Source of the DNA: Halichoerus grypus | Lineage: Eukaryota > Chordata > Mammalia > Carnivora > Phocidae | Length of the DNA stretch: 64,000 bases | Reading direction: 5' to 3' | NCBI RefSeq assembly: GCF_964656455.1 | Contig: NC_135719.1 | Span: forward strand, 79,331,562 to 79,395,561 | Shown here: piece after piece, positions 58,062-64,000 of the stretch | Position numbering within the stretch: position 1 is the first letter of the stretch | Layout: each line of letters opens with the position of its first letter | Translations under genes and position numbers: made by a program | Notes under the pieces: model-generated | What the model saw: the letters and a program-made list of their open reading frames with translations, nothing else | Told to the model about the DNA's origin: nothing | The model's database searches: none

Positions 58062-58517
58062 ATGATGCTGGATCTTCTGGGACTCTTTCCTCTCATCCTG
58101 TTGTTGCTGGGATCATGGGGGCCAGTGCATCCACTTGGTGCTTGGGCTCAATGCCCCACCAGGGCTCAATGGTTTGCAATTCAGCATATAAATGCGGGTC
58201 CTGTCCAGTGCAACAATGCAATGTCTGCTGTCAATATTTATAATCAGCGCTGTAAGCCTCAGAACACCTTTCTGCAGGACTCCTTCCACAACGTGGCTGC
58301 TACCTGTCTTTTGCCCAACAGGATCTGCAGGAATGTCCAGAATAACTGCCACCAGAGTGCAAATACTATTAGAATGACTTACTGCTATCACAGTGGAGGG
58401 ACATATCCCAACTGCAGCTACAGTACTACTCTCCAGAACCAGCTCTACACTGTTGCTTGTAACCCTCCTCAGCCAGGTGACCCTCCCTGTCCTCTGGTTC
58501 CTGTACACTTAGATTAA
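58062..58517 (+). CDS. RNASE6: RNase 6-type ribonuclease, paralogue B
   Basis: A secreted RNase A superfamily protein of the RNase k6 type, a family with ribonuclease and antimicrobial activity in human. It is 151 aa (human RNase 6 is 150). Signal peptide about 1-27. Catalytic residues are present: His42 (AIQHI), Lys65 (CKPQNTF) and His149 (PVHLD). All eight canonical cysteines are found and, unusually, two more: Cys31 near the mature N-terminus and Cys143 just before the catalytic His. Spacing between cysteines (the CLLPNRIC loop, NNCHQS) matches RNase 6 rather than the longer RNase 2/3 loops. Low net charge (about +3 by hand count). The canonical acceptor AG is GG here (58055-58056), but AG is available at 58058-58059 and 58060-58061, both before the ATG, so the CDS is still usable. 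The first of two adjacent ATGs is taken as the start. Confidence 0.93.
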   Translation: MMLDLLGLFPLILLLLGSWGPVHPLGAWAQCPTRAQWFAIQHINAGPVQCNNAMSAVNIYNQRCKPQNTFLQDSFHNVAATCLLPNRICRNVQNNCHQSANTIRMTYCYHSGGTYPNCSYSTTLQNQLYTVACNPPQPGDPPCPLVPVHLD

Positions 58518-58823
58518 GACTAAGGTTTCCATTACTTTCCCTCTCACTTGGTGTAGGTTCTCTTATGATCTCTTCTGGGTTTTGTTTTTTTTTTTCCTTT
58601 GTTAAATTTCCGTGGTTCCCGTCGAAGAAAGAAGGAGGGGAGTGGGAGAATTAGAGGGCCAAGATGCAAGACCAGAGTTGGGGACAAAAACAAACAGGAT
58701 TCTTTTCTGCTTTGGAGCTTTGTGTTTTGATGGAAGACAACAGGGAAGAGGGAAAAGAAAGACCCGGCCCCCTATTTTTAATCTTGGAACTTCTGCCAAG
58801 CTTTGTTGCATTGTGTTCACAGC

Positions 58824-58829
58824 AATAAA
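58824..58829 (+). terminator. Polyadenylation signal of RNASE6-B
   Basis: AATAAA in 'cagcaataaaatcac', about 310 nt after the stop. Confidence 0.75.
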
Positions 58830-59228
58830 ATCACTTTCTGTTGCATTGTAGTGACCGTGAGTGTGTGTCTTAGGGATGCCTCTCACATCATTGCCAGCCT
58901 GGGGCCATCTTGATTGCATTTGTCAACATTCTCAGGAGAACTATGTGGGCCCTAAGCGACTTTTGAAGTTATTCAGCAACCCAAGGCTTCTTCTGCCACT
59001 TCCGCCACCCCTGTGTCCCTGGGACTTGGAGCAAGAGTGTTCTCCATCCCTTCAAACTCTGCTCATGGCTTTTACATATTTCCCTTGAAATCACAGTCTA
59101 TGTTTATTTGGAGGTGGCACAGATACCTCAAAGAGTGTCTGGAGTACTTTCACACACAGGTTCTAACCCTGACACTGGTGCATCCTACATCTTTACTATG
59201 GTTTCTGCATTTTATCAGATAATGTTTT

Positions 59229-59430
59229 TATTTTTGTTTTTTTGAAGATTCCACTTATTTATTTGACAGAGAGAGAGAGAACAAGATCATAAGCAGGCAG
59301 AGCAGAGGGAGAAGGAGTAGCAGGCTCCCCGCTGATGAGAGAGCCCAAAGTTGGTCTAGATTCCAGGACCCTAAGATCATGACCTGAGCAGAAAGTAGAT
59401 GCTTAACTGACTGAGCCACCCAGGTGTCCC
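59229..59430 (-). mobile_element. CAN-SINE (unit B only)
   Basis: Flanked by 'agataatgttt' and 'agataatgttc'. Empty sites in units A (about 24756) and C (about 63648). Confidence 0.93.
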
Positions 59431-59667
59431 AGATAATGTTCTAAATATAAGTAGGAGTAGAGATAATTAACCACTCTAACCTTAGAGTCAATTGTCCCAT
59501 TATCTGTAGGAATGAATGAAGAGAAAGCATAGATCAGAAAAAAAAAAATCACTAGGGAATTAAAACATTCCTGCCTTACCTAATACTGAAATATCACAGA
59601 AGTAATGGTGTTTTGGCACAGGTAGTTGATTTAGACATTGAAGGACAGGGATTAAGAATTTGGCTGG

Positions 59668-59876
59668 CAGGCACCTGGATGTCTCAGTGGGTTAAGCTAT
59701 TAAGCCTCTGCCTTAAGCTTAGAAAATGAATTTGGGGTCCTGTGTTCCAGACCAATGGAGATTCCCTGCTCAGAGGAGAACCAGCTTTTTCCTCTCCCCC
59801 TGCCCCTCTCCACCTATCCACTCCTGCATGTACTCTATCTCTGTCTCTCTCAAATAAATAAAATCTTAAAAAAATA
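59668..59876 (+). mobile_element. CAN-SINE, counterpart of 24996-25206
   Basis: Same insertion as in unit A. Confidence 0.88.
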
Positions 59877-60016
59877 AAAATAATAATTTGTCTGGGATTA
59901 AGAATTTAGGTACTAGGTGTAGGAGAGGAAAAATAATTTTCCCTCTACCATTTTAGGTTCTTGGCTGAGAACCCCTCCCCCATTACAAAAAGGCAACTTC
60001 ATAGGACAAAAACTAT

Positions 60017-60146
60017 TTTATTTATTTATTTATTTTTAAAGATTTTACTTATTTATGTGACAGAGAGAGACAGCGAGAGAGGGAACACAAGCAGGGGGAG
60101 AGGGAGAGGGAGAAGCAGGCCCCCCGCCAAGCAGGGAGCTAGATGA
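60017..60146 (-). mobile_element. CAN-SINE truncated at the duplication junction
   Basis: The reverse-strand SINE stops in the middle ('gcagggagctagatg'), without its tRNA-like head, exactly where unit C begins. Confidence 0.85.
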
Positions 60147-60170
60147 AAAATCATTTATGAAATGATTTTT
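60146..60170. other. Perfect 25-bp hairpin at the tandem-duplication junction
   Basis: 11-bp arms AAAAATCATTT and AAATGATTTTT with a 3-nt ATG loop. The right arm runs into the start of unit C. Confidence 0.9.
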
Positions 60171-60841
60171 ATCCTATAGATAATTGAAGACACTAAAAAC
60201 AAGCGTATTCTATTTATGCTCAAGGAGTATTCATCTGGAAGTGATATATAGAACAGATTGAAGGAAAAGAGGCTAGAGGCAGGGACCCTGTTCCTGTAGG
60301 AGACTTTTCTGTGAGCCCTCCAGGAGGCAATAAGAGTCCAAATAAGTGTATGATAGCACCAATGGAAAAGTAAGAAGAGATTCAAGAGGCAAATACCCTA
60401 AATTGGCCCATCTCCTTCATGCCTATGGATCTCTTTGTTACCAGACTCCAACTTGTCCATGCACCCAATGTGAAGTAAGCGGAATTCTGAGACACAGGAT
60501 TTAAAGCAAGGAAAGCTTTATAGTCTAGGGGGCAACCCAAGGAGAAAGCAGGGGATCATTCCCAAAGCTGCTATGCCCTGTTGATCTTAGGGACAAGTTA
60601 TATACATGAAAGGAAGGTAAGGGGTTTCTTGAAACCTTGTTGGGGAGTCCTTGAAAGAATCTAGAGGTAAGCATTCTTGTGGACAATGAGGCATTATGTG
60701 AGCAATGGGATCAGATACATCAGGACAGTTGTCGCTGTTTGGTCCCCATGGGTTTCTACAATCAGTGGGTAAACAGGAAGTAGGAGTAAAAAAGCAAAGT
60801 TAATGACTGGTCATGCATGAGGTTAGTAAGTAAATATATCA

Positions 60842-61050
60842 GGGACACCTGGGTGGGTCATTCTGTTGCACTTTGGACTCTTGGTTTCAGCTCAGGTCAT
60901 AATCTCAGGGATGGTGGGACTGAGACTTAATCAGGCTACATGCAGGGTGGGGACTCTACCAGGGGATTCTCTCCCTTTGCCCCAACACCCACTCCTGCTC
61001 TCTCTCTCTCTCTCTTTGTCTCTGTCAAATAAATAAATAAATCTTTCAAA
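60842..61050 (+). mobile_element. CAN-SINE, counterpart of 27973-28190
   Basis: Same insertion as in units A and B. Confidence 0.88.
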
Positions 61051-61645
61051 GTATAAAAGAGGTACATAAAAAATAATTAAGTAGCAAACATAATAACATA
61101 GACCAAAGTTAGTAATGCAACTAATACCACTCTAGTGTGCTTATGCTTTCAAAATGGATCCAGGAACCAATCGTCTGACTTTCTCTTCACACACATTTCC
61201 CTCTTTGGGATGACCTTACCATTCTCTTCATCTAACTTCCAATTAATCCTCAAAACTCAGTTCAGGTGTTGTGTCCTTCTCTCTACCAGCTCCTCACAGC
61301 CCCCTGGGGTCTCCTCCACCACAGCCAAAAAAGCTATTTACAGTTCTTAATATACAATGTATTTGTCTACTTATCTGACCGTCTCTTTCATTAGATCATG
61401 AGCTTCTGGATCTGAGTAGCCCAGTATCTGGCCCAAGGAACATACACATAAATGAGTAATTCATTCAAGTCCGCTGTTGCAACTCACAACACTATCAGGT
61501 ACATGGTCAACTATTATATCAAATTTCCGTGGTGTGTTTTCTCCTAAAGAACTGAAATCTTAGAGCTTCAAAACACTAAAGCTTAAGATCAGGAAGGAAG
61601 CTCTCCACCCATATCAGGAAGTCGTCTCTTCCTCACAACTTCTTT

Positions 61646-61679
61646 GAGGAAGTTATCACTTCTTTATTGTTGCTTTAAG
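61646..61679 (+). promoter_or_regulatory. Candidate RNASE6-C promoter words
   Basis: GAGGAAGT (61646-61653, ETS/PU.1-like) and TTTAAG (61674-61679), as in unit A. Confidence 0.3.
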
Positions 61680-61689
61680 TAGGTTTGCT

Positions 61690-61938
61690 CTTCCTGTACC
61701 TGCAGTGATACTGGCTTTAAACGGTGAGTTGGAGAGTGTGGGTCTCATCCACACTGTGCACAAGAAGTGCATCTTCCAAGCCCTAGGTTCCCTTTCCTCT
61801 TTCCTAGGGCTCGGAGCCCTTCCCTGCTGCACGCAGGCTGCGCTGGCATACCTGGCAGAGGAACAGCAGACAAAAGCCTCTGAGCGTGGGACTAACCACT
61901 GCCTCTGATCTCAGCGGGAGCTCCAGCACAGAGACCTG
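61690..61938 (+). other. Presumed noncoding 5' exon of RNASE6-C
   Basis: Ends at donor GACCTG|GTAAGAGG (GT at 61939-61940). Nearly identical to unit B. Confidence 0.45.
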
Positions 61939-62320
61939 GTAAGAGGAGAACCCCGGGGGCTGGGGAGAGTAGAGCCGTGAAGATGGCCAGAAGGTCTAGG
62001 TCACATAGGTGGATGAGAAATATTCCAGGAGGGAGGAGGGAAGAGACGAGGTTCTGGACCCATAAGTACAGGACAAAGAAAAGAATGGGATCTGCCAGTC
62101 AGAGGAAAGTCATCTTACCTCACAATCCTCCTCTCTGGGCTTCCGGTCCTTCATAGAATGTGAGACTCAAGTCAGAAAGAAGATGGTTTAAAAAAAAATT
62201 CGACGAATGAAATCTTGAAAGGAGCAATAAAGATCTATATGGATGTGAATAATAATTTTGCTCTTATGGCTTCTACTACTGTCATTCTCTCACTTTCTTT
62301 CCTCTTCCTATACAGAAGAG

Positions 62321-62782
62321 ATGATGCTGGATCTTCTGGGACTCTTTCCTCTCATCCTGTTGCTGCTGGGATCATGCGGACCAGTGCAACCACTTGGTGC
62401 TTGGGCTCAACACCTCACCGAGGCTCAAAAGTTTGAAATATCACATATAAGATCAGGTCCTGTCCAATGCCACAATGAAATGCCTCGTGTCAATAGTCTT
62501 AAAGGCAAATGTAAGGGTGAAAACACCTTTCTACACGACTCCTTCCGCAACGTGGCTGCTACCTGTCTTTTGCCCAACAAGATCTGCAGGAATGGTCAGA
62601 ATAACTGCCATCAGAGTACAAATCCTATTAGGATGACTTACTGCTATCACACTGGAGGGACATATCCCGACTGCCGCTACAGTACCACTCCCAAGTACCA
62701 GTTCTACACTGTTGCCTGTAACCGCCCTCAGCCAGGCGACCCTCCCTATCGTCTGGTTCCTGTACACTTAGATCGAGACTAA
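62321..62782 (+). CDS. RNASE6: RNase 6-type ribonuclease, paralogue C
   Basis: A secreted RNase A superfamily protein of the RNase k6 type, 153 aa. Signal peptide about 1-27. Catalytic His42 (ISHI), Lys65 (in CKGENTF, where the usual Gln is Glu) and His149 (PVHLD) are present, with exactly eight canonical cysteines in the mature chain. Much more highly charged than paralogue B (15 Lys/Arg against 9 Asp/Glu in the mature part by hand count, net about +6). It has an intact acceptor (ACAG, AG at 62314-62315) six nt before the ATG. It ends HLDRD, two residues longer than B. Residues about 27-75 differ strongly from paralogue B although the intron and 5' exon are nearly the same. By intact splicing signals, cysteine set and promoter words it is the best candidate for the functional RNASE6 of this cluster. 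Confidence 0.95.
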   Translation: MMLDLLGLFPLILLLLGSCGPVQPLGAWAQHLTEAQKFEISHIRSGPVQCHNEMPRVNSLKGKCKGENTFLHDSFRNVAATCLLPNKICRNGQNNCHQSTNPIRMTYCYHTGGTYPDCRYSTTPKYQFYTVACNRPQPGDPPYRLVPVHLDRD

Positions 62783-62877
62783 GGTTTCCGTGACTTTCCC
62801 TATCACTTGGTGCAGGTTCTCTTATTCTTTTTCTTTCCTTTTGTTGATTTCCATGTTTCCCTTAGAGAAAGAAGGAG

Positions 62878-63058
62878 TGGGTGCCTGGGTTCCTCAGTGG
62901 GTTAAGTGTCTGCCTTCGACTGGGGTCATGGTCCCAGCGTTCTGGAATCCAGTCCCATGTCAGGTTCCCTTCTCCGTGGGGAGTTGTCTTCTTCCTCTGC
63001 TCCACACCCTGCTTGTGCTCTCTCTCATATAAATAAATAAATCTTTAAAAAAAGAAGA
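62878..63058 (+). mobile_element. CAN-SINE in the RNASE6-C 3' UTR
   Basis: Lies between the stop (62782) and the polyadenylation signal (63255). Head 'gggtgcctgggttcctcagt' and tail 'taaataaataaatctttaaa'. Absent from A and B. If transcribed it is part of the mRNA. Confidence 0.92.
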
Positions 63059-63254
63059 AAAAAGGGGGGGAGTTGGAGAATTACAGGGCCACGATGCAAT
63101 ACCACAGTTGGGGACAAAAACAAACAGGATTCTTTTCTGCTTTGGAGCTTTGTGTGTTTCAAAGGAAGGCAAAGGAAGAGGGCAAAGGAAGACCCAGGCC
63201 TCATATTTTTAATCTTGGAACTTCTGCCAAGCTTTGTTGCATTGTGTTCACAGC

Positions 63255-63260
63255 AATAAA
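63255..63260 (+). terminator. Polyadenylation signal of RNASE6-C
   Basis: AATAAA in 'cacagcaataaaatcac', conserved in all units. Confidence 0.75.
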
Positions 63261-64000
63261 ATCACTTTCTGTTGCATTGTAATGACTGTGAGTGTGTGTC
63301 TTTGGGATGCTTTTCACATCATTGCCAGCCTGGGGCCATCTTGATTGCATTTATCAACATTCTCAGGAGAACTATGTGGGCCCTAAGCGACTTTTGAGGT
63401 TATTCACCAACCCAAGGCTTCTTCTGCCACTTCCGCCACCCCTGTGTCCCTCGGACTTGGAGCAAGAGTGTTCTCCATCCCTTCAAACTCTGCTCATGGC
63501 TTTTACATATTTCCCTTGAAATCACAGTCTGTGTTTATTTGGAGGTGGCACAGATACCTCAAAGAGTGTCTGGAGTACTTTCACACACAGGTTCTAACCC
63601 TGACACTGGTGCATCCTACATCTTTACTATGGTTTCTGTATTTCATCAGATAATGTTTTAAATATAAGTAGTAGTAGTAGGGATAATAATCCACTGTAGC
63701 CTTAGAGTTACTTCTCCCATGGTTTATTGGAATGCATGAAGACAAAGCATAGATCAAGAAAAAAAAAAAAAGCACTGGGGATATTGTAAATTTCTCCCTT
63801 TATGTCTGTTAATATTTACCTTATGTATTTAGATGCTCCAATGTTGAATGTATAGATATTTACAATTGTTTAAAAAAAAAAAAAAAAGCACTGAGGTACT
63901 AAAAACATTCCTGCCTTACCTAACTACTGAAATATCACAGAAGTAATGGTGTTTTGGAAGAGGTAGAAGATTTAGAAATTGAAAGACTAGGATTAAGAAT

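Larger units (their letters stand above)
55735..60146 (+). repeat. RNASE6 tandem duplication unit B
   Basis: Starts at 'tttttatcctatagataatt'; the same word starts unit C at 60166. It contains the LTR-like module, the SINE-bearing spacer and the complete RNASE6-B gene. Unit B alone has SINEs at 56788 and 59229. Confidence 0.94.
60166..64000 (+). repeat. RNASE6 tandem duplication unit C (continues past window)
   Basis: Direct repeat of unit B starting at 55735. Contains the LTR-like module (60420-61170), its SINE, and the RNASE6-C gene. The window ends about where the shared downstream SINE would come. Confidence 0.94.

Noticed and set aside
57999..58517. Assignment of the B and C genes to RNASE2/RNASE3 (eosinophil RNases)
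   Set aside because: The loops between cysteines have RNase 6 length (CLLPN.IC, NNCHQS) and lack the extra residues of RNase 2/3. The place next to EDDM3 fits RNASE6.

Overview
This is a stretch of carnivoran (caniform, perhaps arctoid) nuclear genome. The evidence is about thirty tRNA-derived CAN-SINEs on both strands, carrying the typical tRNA-like head, CT-rich middle and AATAAA/A-rich tail, together with L1, ERV/LTR and old MIR pieces. The exact species cannot be read from the sequence. The locus is the RNase A superfamily cluster in the usual mammalian order: RNASE4 (CDS 2481-2924), then EDDM3 (CDS 18161-18598), then RNASE6-type genes. All genes are on the + strand. Each has its whole coding sequence in one exon behind a noncoding 5' exon.

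The RNASE6 gene is present three times. Copy A (23617-24070) is a pseudogene: it has a net 1-nt insertion, the catalytic C-terminal His is Tyr, and a SINE sits in its 5' region. Copies B (58062-58517, 151 aa) and C (62321-62782, 153 aa) are open with all three catalytic residues. B and C lie in a 4.4-kb direct tandem duplication (55735-60146 and 60167 to the window end) whose junction is a perfect 25-bp hairpin. Their introns and 5' exons are nearly identical, but the first third of the mature protein is very different, with almost all changes replacing amino acids.

A second, larger direct duplication copies about 12 kb downstream of RNASE4 (copy A, 3345-15401, starting in the presumed RNASE4 3' UTR) to 28496-38931, inside the RNASE6 array. 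The two copies differ by clean insertions with target-site duplications: a SINE and a provirus interior in copy A; an L1, three SINEs and an L1 3' end in copy B. At one site copy A has a two-LTR ERV and copy B only a solo LTR.

The region 39.4-55.7 kb has no recognised host gene. It is filled by LTR-like repeats, a nearly full-length sense L1 (43130-50231) whose ORFs carry a few disabling mutations, and an older antisense L1 (50996-55272). Together the host genes encode small secreted proteins: an RNase of the angiogenin/RNase 4 group, an epididymal RNase-A-fold protein without catalytic residues, and RNase 6-type host-defence ribonucleases that appear to be under birth-and-death evolution.
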